From: Bacillota bacterium
Lineage (GTDB): Bacteria; Bacillota_B; Desulfitobacteriia; Desulfitobacteriales; Desulfitobacteriaceae
DNA: 7,334 nucleotides
Assembly: GCA_021779415.1 (NCBI GenBank)
Contig: JAJYAS010000164.1
Coordinates: forward strand, 1-7,334
Reading direction: 5' to 3'
Each line of letters begins with the position of its first letter. Within the stretch, counting starts at the first letter, position 1. The position numbers were made by a program, and so were the translations under genes. The notes under the pieces were generated by a model. That model made no database searches. It saw only the letters and a program-made list of their open reading frames with translations, and had not been told where the DNA came from. This document shows, piece after piece, positions 1 to 6,043 of the stretch.

Positions 1-1
1 G

Positions 2-109
2 ACAATGCAGGCTATTATTCTTGCAAATAACTTGCGTAACCCCGATCTTATTTATCCAGGACAAATCTTATTGATTCCCGGAGTATCTACTGAAGAGCAT
101 TATGGTTAA
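2..109 (+). CDS. LysM-domain protein, C-terminal fragment
   Basis: Only the last 35 codons are inside the window; the start lies upstream. The frame opens at base 2 and stops at TAA 107-109. The residues read as the second half of a LysM repeat: a helix-like stretch (AIILANNLRNPDLI), then the hallmark YPGQILLIP strand, then a short tail ending EEHYG. LysM repeats bind N-acetylglucosamine in peptidoglycan or chitin. In spore formers such C-terminal LysM modules occur in cell wall hydrolases, spore coat or cortex proteins and small secreted wall-binding proteins. The rest of the protein cannot be seen, so its catalytic or structural role is unknown. A terminator follows directly, so this gene is probably the end of its own transcript and not part of the lpd unit. 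Confidence is high for the LysM motif and nil for anything more specific. Confidence 0.75.
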   Translation, partial: TMQAIILANNLRNPDLIYPGQILLIPGVSTEEHYG

Positions 110-148
110 TATGTTACCTTTGTGTTCTGCAGTATAATCATTGAAAAG

Positions 149-190
149 CCTAAATTCTGAGCTGATACTCAGGGTTTAGGTTTCTCTTTT
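149..190 (+). terminator. Rho-independent terminator after the LysM gene
   Basis: A 13-bp stem pairs 149-161 (CCTAAATTCTGAG) with 168-180 (CTCAGGGTTTAGG). It includes two G-T wobble pairs and closes a 6-nt loop, CTGATA. The T-rich run TTTCTCTTTT follows at 181-190, and AAAA precedes the stem at 144-147. It lies 39 nt past the LysM stop codon, so it should end that transcript and insulate lpd from it. Confidence 0.8.
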
Positions 191-347
191 GCTTGAGGCC
201 ATGAGGGATTTGCAGTATTGATTCGCCGAAATGGATATACTATTGGATGATGGAAGCGTATGGTGTACCATGATTTTGAAAGTGCAAGGAACGGATAAGT
301 TAAGCAGGAAAAGGTTAACAATAGTCGAAATAATGGAGAGGGAATGG

Positions 348-353
348 AAGGAG
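348..353 (+). promoter_or_regulatory. Ribosome binding site that sets the lpd start
   Basis: AAGGAG at 348-353 is followed by a 9-nt spacer and GTG at 363. This fixes translation at the point where homology to lipoamide dehydrogenases begins (VNYQVGILGGGPGG). The open frame extends upstream to an ATG at 231, but those 44 codons have no visible ribosome binding site and no family resemblance. Confidence 0.8.
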
Positions 354-362
354 AGAGGTAGA

Positions 363-1745
363 GTGAATTATCAGGTCGGTATTTTGGGCGGGGGGCCTGG
401 AGGATACGTTTGCGCATTAAGGGCCGCTCAACTGGGCTTATCAGTCGTAATTATTGAGGGTGAACGGCTGGGTGGTACTTGTCTCAATAGGGGGTGTATC
501 CCTACCAAAGCATTAGTGAAAAGCGCCGATTTATGGCGTGAAATGGGGCGTGCTGAGGAATTCGGTTTGTTTGTGGGTGAAAAGCATGTGGATTATGCTG
601 CGGTGATTGCCCGAAAGGATCAAGTTGTTAATGGACTCGTTGGTGGAGTTGAGAAGTTGATGAAAGCGGCAAATGTGTCCGTCATCAAAGGCTGGGGAGA
701 ATTTAAAGAAGCTGGGCAGATTTCAGTGACCACGGAAAACGGTGTTGAACATATCCAAGTTGAGAATGTAGTCTTGGCAACAGGATCTACGCCCGCACGT
801 ATTCCGATACCGGGTGCAGATCTTCCAGGAGTTGTGACTAGTGAAGAACTACTCGAAGAACGAGAATTGCCAAAGCGACTGGTCGTGATTGGAGGAGGAG
901 TTATTGGCTTGGAATTCGCTTCCATATATGAAGCGTTTGGTGTTCAGGTTAGCGTGGTAGAGATGTTGCCAACTTTGTTGCCGACTCTCGATGAGGAAAT
1001 TCCTAAACGGTTAACTCCTTTGTTAAAACGCAGTGGGATGGAGATTTCGACGAAGACTGCCGTTAAAGAGATCCGTCAAGCGGGGGAAAGTCTCATTGTC
1101 CAAGTTGAAGATGCTAAAGGGGTACGAGAAATTCCCGCTGACCGTGTTCTTCTTTCCATCGGACGAAGGCCTAACTTACAGGGAATCGATATTGATAAGC
1201 TAGGCCTAGAAACAGAAAAAGGGGCCATTAAGGTGAACGCGCAAATGCAGACTAATTTTCCCCACGTTTATGCGATAGGAGATGTTGTTGGGGGGATTAT
1301 GTTAGCTCATGTGGCTTCTGCGGAAGGGATCGTTGTGGCGGAACATATCGCGGGCTGTTCGGTGACCATGAGCTACAAGGCTATACCGAGTGCCATTTTT
1401 ACTCATCCAGAGATTGCAATGGTTGGGTATACAGAACAGGAACTCAAGGCTTCTGGGAAGGTCTACCGTGTGAGCAAATTCCCGTTTTCGGCCAATGGTA
1501 AGGCTTTAGCCCTAGGGGAGAGCATTGGTTTGGTAAAGATCTTGGCTGATCAAGAGGGTGTTGTCGTAGGTGCGAGTATTATGGGCCCCCAAGCCAGTAG
1601 TTTGATAGCAGAATTAGTAATTGCAGTGGAAAAGGGACTCAAGGCTGAGGAGGTTGCGCGGACGATACATGCGCATCCGACCTTGCCCGAGACGATCATG
1701 GAAGCCGCCCATGGCATTGACGCTAAACCACTGCATTTAGCATAA
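363..1745 (+). CDS. lpdA: Dihydrolipoyl dehydrogenase (E3)
   Basis: This 460-residue flavoprotein disulfide reductase reoxidises dihydrolipoamide with NAD+. It serves 2-oxoacid dehydrogenase complexes or the glycine cleavage system in the cytoplasm. The FAD dinucleotide fold GGGPGG is at residues 9-14. The redox-active disulfide is in GTCLNRGC, C40 and C45. ATGS at 139-142 and a second dinucleotide fold GGGVIG at 177-182 are present, with E200 at the end of the following strand as expected for NAD+ preference. The second FAD contact is YAIGDV, and the C-terminal catalytic pair is H438 and E443 in HAHPTLPE. All key residues are present and the length is normal for the family (about 460-475). 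The GTG start at 363 is chosen because of AAGGAG 9 nt upstream. No E1, E2, lipoate ligase or GcvH gene is adjacent, so the partner complex cannot be named. A weak promoter possibility (TTGATT 218-223, TATTGG 241-246) is not convincing. The family call is very secure. Confidence 0.95.
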   Translation: MNYQVGILGGGPGGYVCALRAAQLGLSVVIIEGERLGGTCLNRGCIPTKALVKSADLWREMGRAEEFGLFVGEKHVDYAAVIARKDQVVNGLVGGVEKLMKAANVSVIKGWGEFKEAGQISVTTENGVEHIQVENVVLATGSTPARIPIPGADLPGVVTSEELLEERELPKRLVVIGGGVIGLEFASIYEAFGVQVSVVEMLPTLLPTLDEEIPKRLTPLLKRSGMEISTKTAVKEIRQAGESLIVQVEDAKGVREIPADRVLLSIGRRPNLQGIDIDKLGLETEKGAIKVNAQMQTNFPHVYAIGDVVGGIMLAHVASAEGIVVAEHIAGCSVTMSYKAIPSAIFTHPEIAMVGYTEQELKASGKVYRVSKFPFSANGKALALGESIGLVKILADQEGVVVGASIMGPQASSLIAELVIAVEKGLKAEEVARTIHAHPTLPETIMEAAHGIDAKPLHLA

Positions 1746-1763
1746 GCGGAGAAAAAAAGAGCT

Positions 1764-1874
1764 GGGAAAGGAAGGCGGGAGCAAGGGAGAGCAGACAAGG
1801 GGACGGTTCTTATGTCTAACGAAGTTAGACATAAGAACCGTCCCCTGTCTGCCCCTCTCGCCCCTCGTCTTCCC
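1764..1874. repeat. Large palindromic hairpin element (REP/RAYT-like)
   Basis: The core is an inverted repeat. A perfect 22-bp stem pairs 1799-1820 with 1824-1845 around a GAA loop (1821-1823). The pairing continues with A1798-T1846 and, past a single bulged A at 1797, with 6 more base pairs (1791-1796 with 1847-1852), giving 29 bp in all. The arm begins GGGGACGGTTCTTATG. Degenerate symmetry continues outward: a purine-rich left flank from GGGAA 1764-1768, and a pyrimidine-rich right flank to TTCCC 1870-1874. No transposase or other reading frame lies inside. Arms of the GGGGACGGTTCT type are, from memory, common dispersed repeats in Firmicutes and are often found around Y1/IS200-like (RAYT) transposase genes; this could not be checked here. 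No T-tract follows, so it is not a standard terminator. It could still form a strong hairpin at the 3' end of the lpd mRNA and separate lpd from the dcw operon. Confidence 0.75.
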
Positions 1875-1937
1875 GACCTGATTTGTCAGACTTTTGGTCT
1901 TTCGAGTAGGACCTTCTACCTATTTTTGTATTTTATT

Positions 1938-1967
1938 TTGAAATTGATTATTTTTTAGCAGGATAAT
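1938..1967 (+). promoter_or_regulatory. Predicted sigma-A promoter of the dcw operon (PmraZ)
   Basis: A -35-like TTGAAA at 1938-1943 and a -10-like GATAAT at 1962-1967 each match consensus at 5 of 6 positions. The spacer is 18 nt and the surroundings are AT-rich. The predicted transcription start is near 1974-1976, giving a 5' leader of about 70 nt before mraZ. It is the only good promoter between lpd and mraZ, and it sits directly upstream of the MraZ boxes. Confidence 0.6.
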
Positions 1968-1986
1968 CTTGCTGAATGGAGAAGTA

Positions 1987-2033
1987 GTGGGGTAATGTGG
2001 GGCGAAGTGGGGCGAGATGCCACAACGGTGGGG
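1987..2033 (+). promoter_or_regulatory. MraZ operator: four GTGGGG boxes
   Basis: GTGGGG occurs at 1987-1992, 1997-2002, 2007-2012 and 2028-2033. The first three are spaced exactly 10 nt apart, one helical turn; the fourth follows after 21 nt. MraZ proteins are known to bind tandem TGGG- or GTGG-type direct repeats about 10 nt apart ahead of their own gene, so this is the expected autoregulatory site. The boxes lie downstream of the predicted -10, where bound MraZ could block promoter escape or early elongation. The last box overlaps the mraZ SD (GGGGTGA 2030-2036). An inverted half-box CCAC at 2020-2023 can pair with GTGG 2028-2031. Confidence 0.85.
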
Positions 2034-2042
2034 TGAACTACA

Positions 2043-2474
2043 ATGTTCATGGGAGAATACATACATACAATTGATGGCAAGGGTCGGTTGATTATTCCTG
2101 CCAAATTCCGAGAGGCCTTAGGAAAACAATTTATTGTGACCAAAGGCTTAGATCACTGTCTGTTTGTATACCCTCTCGGGGAATGGAACTCCTTAGAACA
2201 GAAACTGCGCGATTTGCCGTTCACTCAACCTGAAGTTCGTTCTTTTGTCCGTTTCTTTTTTTCTGGGGCGACCGAATGCGAATTGGATAAGCAGGGAAGG
2301 ATTCTATTGCCGGCTAATTTGCGTGACTATGCCCAGTTAGAGAAGGATCTGGTGCTGGTTGGAGTGTCAAGCCGGGTTGAGATTTGGAGCGAGACACTTT
2401 GGACAGAATACAGTCAGCAAGCAGAAAACGCTTATGCTAGTGCTGCCGAATCCTTGGTTCAGCTCGGAATATAG
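2043..2474 (+). CDS. mraZ: MraZ, transcriptional regulator of the dcw cluster
   Basis: This 143-residue protein is full length for MraZ. It carries two SpoVT/AbrB-like halves, each with the conserved D-x-[KQ]-G-R signature: D11-GKGR15 followed by LIIPAKFR, and D82-KQGR86 followed by ILLPANLR. The conserved [10 protein letters not shown] segment (71-80) joins them. In this family MraZ forms a ring-shaped oligomer that binds tandem GTGG/TGGG repeats and represses its own operon. ATG 2043 is chosen over ATG 2049 because the MFMGEY N-terminus is typical and GGGGTGA (2030-2036) lies 6 nt upstream. That SD also contains the last MraZ box. It is the first gene of the operon, and rsmH starts 16 nt after its stop codon. 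The call is very secure. Confidence 0.97.
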   Translation: MFMGEYIHTIDGKGRLIIPAKFREALGKQFIVTKGLDHCLFVYPLGEWNSLEQKLRDLPFTQPEVRSFVRFFFSGATECELDKQGRILLPANLRDYAQLEKDLVLVGVSSRVEIWSETLWTEYSQQAENAYASAAESLVQLGI

Positions 2475-2493
2475 AAAGGAACGGATTCACTTG
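2475..2493 (+). promoter_or_regulatory. Ribosome binding site and TTG start of rsmH
   Basis: AAAGGA at 2475-2480 comes directly after the mraZ stop codon, with 10 nt to TTG 2491-2493. The frame is open further upstream inside mraZ (from 2359). Family alignment (DFQHVTVLLQETVD at the N-terminus) and this SD place the start at the TTG. Confidence 0.75.
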
Positions 2494-3423
2494 GATTTTC
2501 AACATGTCACTGTTTTACTACAAGAGACTGTCGATGCGGTCGTTATAACCCCGACGGGTAAATATGTGGATTGTACCCTAGGCGGGGCAGGACATAGCCA
2601 AAGGATCTTAGAAAAACTCGAAGCCCCAGGTAAATTGATTGGTTTTGATCAAGATAGCCAAGCAATTCGTCATGCGGAGGAGATCTTTGGCTTGGATGAT
2701 CGAATAACCTTAGTTAATCGCAATTTCGAATTTCTGGAGGAAACTTTACAAGAGTTAAAGTTACTACCTGTGAATGGCATTTTGTTTGATTTGGGGGTCT
2801 CATCCCCTCAATTAGACGAAGCCGAACGCGGTTTTAGTTATATGCAGGATGCTCCCTTGGACATGCGCATGGATCCTTCCGGTTCATTGAATGCACGAGA
2901 AATTGTGAACACGTGGAGCGAAGAAAAATTGGCCCAGGTGATTTGGAAATATGGGGAAGAGAAATGGTCCAAACGGATTGCGCAATTCATCGTGCGAACA
3001 CGCAATGAGCGGCCACTGGAAACAACGGGTGAACTGGTTGAGGTGATCAAAGCGGCGGTACCGGCAGCAGCCCGGCGCGAGGGGCCTCATCCTGCTAAAC
3101 GTACTTTTCAGGCCATTCGGATCGCGGTGAATGATGAATTAGGGGTTTTAGATCGAGTACTCGATCAGGCATTGCGTTGTTTGGATCAGGGGGGGAGAAT
3201 CGGTGTTATTACCTTCCACTCGTTAGAAGATCGCATTGTGAAAGACAGAATGAAGTCCTGGCTTGGTCGCTGTACATGCCCACCAGAATTACCGATCTGC
3301 CGTTGTGGGGCCAAGGCTATGGCCAAAATACTAACTCGAAAACCTATTCTCCCGTCTGAAATGGAAGTTGAGCATAATCCCCGTTCCAGAAGTGCAAAAT
3401 TGCGGGTTGCCGAGAAAATTTAA
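2491..3423 (+). CDS. rsmH: 16S rRNA (cytosine-1402 N4)-methyltransferase RsmH
   Basis: This 310-residue S-adenosylmethionine-dependent methyltransferase (formerly MraW) modifies C1402 in the decoding centre of 16S rRNA. The N-terminus FQHVTVLLQETVD is characteristic. The SAM-binding fold includes VDCTLGGAGHS (26-36) and FDQD with D53. The family motif FDLGVSSPQLD is at 99-109, followed by RGFSY and PLDMRMD, then HPAKRTFQAIRIAVNDEL and GGRIGVITFHSLEDRIVK. A four-cysteine group C261, C263, C270, C272 sits just before the terminal KILTRKPI...SRSAKLRVAEK block. The length matches the family (about 310). The start is TTG 2491 with AAAGGA upstream; an in-frame extension into mraZ is rejected. It is co-transcribed with mraZ (16-nt gap) and ftsL (29-nt gap). 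Confidence 0.97.
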   Translation: MDFQHVTVLLQETVDAVVITPTGKYVDCTLGGAGHSQRILEKLEAPGKLIGFDQDSQAIRHAEEIFGLDDRITLVNRNFEFLEETLQELKLLPVNGILFDLGVSSPQLDEAERGFSYMQDAPLDMRMDPSGSLNAREIVNTWSEEKLAQVIWKYGEEKWSKRIAQFIVRTRNERPLETTGELVEVIKAAVPAAARREGPHPAKRTFQAIRIAVNDELGVLDRVLDQALRCLDQGGRIGVITFHSLEDRIVKDRMKSWLGRCTCPPELPICRCGAKAMAKILTRKPILPSEMEVEHNPRSRSAKLRVAEKI

Positions 3424-3436
3424 CGTCTAAATGAAA

Positions 3437-3455
3437 AGGAGGAGGAATACCCTTG
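3437..3455 (+). promoter_or_regulatory. Strong SD and TTG start of ftsL
   Basis: AGGAGGAGGA at 3437-3446 is a near-perfect anti-SD match, among the strongest in the window. TTG 3453-3455 lies 6-10 nt downstream, depending on register. GTG 3459 in the same frame is a possible alternative that would remove only two residues. Confidence 0.7.
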
Positions 3456-3935
3456 GTAGTGGCGCAGGAAAAGATTGATTGGCAAGAATCATTAACACAG
3501 AACCCCGTTGCAAGAATCCCACGGCCCACAAGGAAAGGGAAACAGTTTGCCAAAGGGAAAAGCATCTTAGCATTGGCCTTTATTGTCGGGATGACGGGTG
3601 CAATTGGGGTAGAAACGATTCAGTTGACAGTTGTCAAGGGTGCACAAGTTCGCTCCTTGGAGAAGGATATAGCTACGATAAAGGCGCAAAATGATCTTCT
3701 TCAAATGGAGGCAGACAAACTTCGTGCCGTGAGTCGAATTGAGAGTGCAGCATTATCGATGGGCATGGAAAAACCTGCGGGGATCGTGTATGTGGCAGGT
3801 GCTGTGCCTGCAGTCAAGAATCAAAAGGGGGCTCCGTCAACCCAAGTTGCCACGCAAGCCAACGAGGCTAAACCCACAGCACTTCATCAATTTTCACAGT
3901 TATTTACAAGCTTTTTTGCATCTACACAACGTTAA
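3453..3935 (+). CDS. ftsL: Cell division protein FtsL
   Basis: This 160-residue bitopic membrane protein has the layout of FtsL. It has a basic cytoplasmic N-terminus (RPTRKGKQFAKGK, 24-36) and one hydrophobic segment at about 37-53 (SILALAFIVGMTGAIGV). An extracytoplasmic coiled coil follows at about 61-93 (LEKDIATIKAQNDLLQMEADKL), then the short conserved region RIESAALSMGMEKP. A low-complexity A/Q/T/K-rich tail of roughly 45 residues follows, ending with LFTSFFAST. Sequence identity in this family is low, so the call rests on architecture and on position between rsmH and a class B PBP, the standard slot. FtsL joins DivIC/FtsB and DivIB/FtsQ at the septum and activates the FtsW-PBP synthase. 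The start is TTG 3453. DivIC-like identity is the only real alternative and is unlikely in this slot. Confidence 0.88.
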   Translation: MVVAQEKIDWQESLTQNPVARIPRPTRKGKQFAKGKSILALAFIVGMTGAIGVETIQLTVVKGAQVRSLEKDIATIKAQNDLLQMEADKLRAVSRIESAALSMGMEKPAGIVYVAGAVPAVKNQKGAPSTQVATQANEAKPTALHQFSQLFTSFFASTQR

Positions 3936-3961
3936 GAGAATGGCGCTTTGGGTACGCGGAG

Positions 3962-3998
3962 ACCCCCAGAAAGTGGGGGTGAGGACTTGTGAGTCCTT
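3962..3998 (+). promoter_or_regulatory. Twin hairpins over the PBP translation start
   Basis: Two adjacent hairpins cover the initiation region. Stem 1 pairs 3962-3968 (ACCCCCA) with 3974-3980 (TGGGGGT), 7 bp around GAAAG. Its 3' arm contains most of the SD-like GGGGGTGAGG. Stem 2 pairs 3982-3987 (AGGACT) with 3992-3997 (AGTCCT), 6 bp plus a G-T closing pair. Its four-base loop TGTG contains the GTG start codon (3989-3991). TTTTGTTG follows stem 2, so it also resembles a weak terminator. The pairing is directly visible; a regulatory role is inferred. Confidence 0.55.
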
Positions 3999-6043
3999 TT
4001 GTTGTCATGCGTAAACGAATCGCTTTTCTTTTTTTATGTGTGAGTATTTTTTTAGTCGTCCTGATTGTACGATTAGGTTTTGTGCAATTAAGTCAAGGGG
4101 CTGATTTGCGCAAAAAGGCGGATGATTCCCACTTTCGGGGTGTGCCGGTTGCACCTAAACGTGGAAATATCGAGGATCGGCAAGGGAACGTCTTAGCCAT
4201 GAGCGTTAGTAGTGAAACAGTGTATGCCATTCCAGCAGAAGTTCGGCAGTCGGGCAGAGCCAAAGAGATGGCCTTGACGTTATCCCCGCTTTTAGGAGAA
4301 ACTGCAGCGGAGATTGAAGCACATATCACGAAACGTACGGCCTTGGAATATGTTCAAAAGCGTGTTAAACCGGAAGTGGCAGCGCAGGTGCGGGCGTTAG
4401 CGCTACCTGGAATAGGAACAACGGAGGACAGCCAACGGTATTATCCAATGGGCACCCTTGCGTCGCATATCATCGGTTTTGCGGGGATTGACAATCAAGG
4501 CCTAGAAGGAATAGAGTTAACCAGAGAAACGGCCTTAAAAGGGATTCCAGGCAGTATTCTTCAAGAATTTGGTGCCAATGGAATTCCTCTGCCACAGGCT
4601 GAGCATCAGTACTTAGCGCCGAAACAAGGAAATACTGTGCGCTTAACCATCGACAAGAATATCCAGTCTTTTGCGGAACGGGAATTGCAAAAACTGATGT
4701 CTGGACAGGGTACAAACATGAATGGTCAGGTGCCTAAGAATGCCTCTATTTTGGTGATGGATCCAAGTACGGGGGAGATGCTTGCTTTAGCTTCAGCACC
4801 GAGCTTTGATCCGAATCACTATCAGGAAGCGGATCAAAGCACCAGGCGAAATATTGCGATTCAGAATGGGTATGAACCGGGGTCAACGTTTAAGATTATT
4901 ACCTTGGCAGCCGCTCTTGAGGAAAAGAAGATTAAACCGACGGAGCACTTTTTTGATAAAGGGGCTTATACCGTTTTAGGGAAAAATGTGCGTTGCTGGA
5001 AGGCTGGAGGACATGGCGATCAAACGTTTGTTCAAGTGGCTGAGAATTCTTGCAACCCGGGTTTTGTTGAAATGGGGCAGCGTCTCGGTATGGACGCTTT
5101 CTATAAATACCTTCGGGATTTTGGTTTTGGACAGAAGACAGGGATTGAGATGTCCGGCGAAGCGCTCGGTATTTTGGCGAATAAGAAGAAGGCTACTGCG
5201 CTGGATTTGGCGACGATGTCAATCGGGCAAACGAATAACGTCACTCCAATTCAACTTTTAACGGCAGTTTCGGCAGTGGCCAATGGCGGAACATTAATGA
5301 AACCACAATTGGTGAAGGAAATTGTCGGTCCTAGCGGGCGAGTTGTTACGCCTTTCAAAAAGGAAGAAATTCGACGTGTTATAAGTGAGGATACTTCAAA
5401 GTTAGAACGGGAAATCCTTGAATCTGTTGTGACGAACGGCACCGGGCGACGGTCTTTTCTTCCCGGATATCGTGTGGCAGGAAAAACAGGGACGGCGCAA
5501 AAAGTAGCAAATGGAGGGTATATTCAAGGGGAATATGTAGCTTCATTTGTGGCTTTTGCCCCTGCGGATAACCCTCGGTTAGCCATATTGGCTGTGATCG
5601 ATGGTGTTCCGTTTTATGGAGGGGTTGTCGCAGCCCCTGTGGTTCAGACTGTCATGCTTGATTCCTTAAGATATCTCGGCGTAAAACCGGATACCCAGGC
5701 ACCGCTGACGCCTGGAAAACCTATGCCCGGCCTTGAATTTCCACCGATTAAGAAGGCGGCTACTGTCCCTTCTGTCTTAGGTTTACCTTTATCTGAGGCA
5801 GAAAAGGCTTTGACGGGGGCCGGATTTAAGGCAATGACGGAAGGTCAAGGTGAAATGGTTCTCGATCAAATCCCGCATGGGGATGCACAAGTTGAGGCTG
5901 GATCGAATGTTCTTATCTATTTGGGAAAGGATGCATCCACCCCGACGCTCGCTCATTGGTGGGAGGATGAAGATGAAGATATTGAAGCGATTAACGATTT
6001 CAGAGGGCGTGTACCCATCTCCGCCAGCTCACTTGGACGTTGA
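3989..6043 (+). CDS. spoVD: Class B penicillin-binding protein, SpoVD/FtsI family
   Basis: This 684-residue peptidoglycan DD-transpeptidase cross-links stem peptides outside the membrane. A short basic N-terminus precedes one membrane anchor (about 11-29). The dimerisation domain begins near 50 and includes RGNIEDRQG (58-66). The transpeptidase domain carries all three active-site motifs: STFK with nucleophile S299, SCN at 354-356 and KTG at 499-501. One PASTA domain follows (about 593-646), then an acidic 38-residue tail with WWEDEDED. B. subtilis SpoVD has one PASTA domain and PBP2B has two, so the architecture favours SpoVD. C336 and C355 have the spacing of the SpoVD redox cysteines. Yet this is the only class B PBP between ftsL and murE, the usual slot of the division PBP, so it could serve as FtsI/PBP2B. 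The start GTG 3989 has an SD; ATG 4007 is possible but has none. Confidence 0.93.
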   Translation: MSPFVVMRKRIAFLFLCVSIFLVVLIVRLGFVQLSQGADLRKKADDSHFRGVPVAPKRGNIEDRQGNVLAMSVSSETVYAIPAEVRQSGRAKEMALTLSPLLGETAAEIEAHITKRTALEYVQKRVKPEVAAQVRALALPGIGTTEDSQRYYPMGTLASHIIGFAGIDNQGLEGIELTRETALKGIPGSILQEFGANGIPLPQAEHQYLAPKQGNTVRLTIDKNIQSFAERELQKLMSGQGTNMNGQVPKNASILVMDPSTGEMLALASAPSFDPNHYQEADQSTRRNIAIQNGYEPGSTFKIITLAAALEEKKIKPTEHFFDKGAYTVLGKNVRCWKAGGHGDQTFVQVAENSCNPGFVEMGQRLGMDAFYKYLRDFGFGQKTGIEMSGEALGILANKKKATALDLATMSIGQTNNVTPIQLLTAVSAVANGGTLMKPQLVKEIVGPSGRVVTPFKKEEIRRVISEDTSKLEREILESVVTNGTGRRSFLPGYRVAGKTGTAQKVANGGYIQGEYVASFVAFAPADNPRLAILAVIDGVPFYGGVVAAPVVQTVMLDSLRYLGVKPDTQAPLTPGKPMPGLEFPPIKKAATVPSVLGLPLSEAEKALTGAGFKAMTEGQGEMVLDQIPHGDAQVEAGSNVLIYLGKDASTPTLAHWWEDEDEDIEAINDFRGRVPISASSLGR

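Noticed and set aside
191..347. Possible riboswitch or leader regulation in the roughly 170-nt stretch before lpd
   Set aside because: No known riboswitch or T-box landmarks and no strong hairpin were seen. Candidate promoter hexamers (TTGATT 218, TATTGG 241) match poorly.
231..362. In-frame 44-codon extension upstream of lpd starting at ATG 231
   Set aside because: It has no ribosome binding site and no resemblance to the family. AAGGAG plus GTG 363 places the start where homology begins.
1888..1927. Small hairpins AGAC/GTCT (1888-1900) and GTAG/CTAC (1906-1919, followed by TATTTTT) as lpd terminator
   Set aside because: The stems are only 4 bp. The second has a T-run, but the pairing is too weak to call a terminator.
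1955..2143. Minus-strand reading frames opposite mraZ, rsmH, lpd, the PBP and murE
   Set aside because: They are shadows of well-supported + strand genes. None shows a ribosome binding site or recognisable domain.
2359..2490. In-frame extension of rsmH back into mraZ
   Set aside because: It overlaps mraZ coding sequence and lacks family similarity. TTG 2491 has its own SD and the typical RsmH N-terminus.
3431..3478. Short reading frame from ATG 3431 between rsmH and ftsL
   Set aside because: It is only 15 codons, its ATG precedes the ftsL SD and it has no SD of its own. It is an accidental frame.
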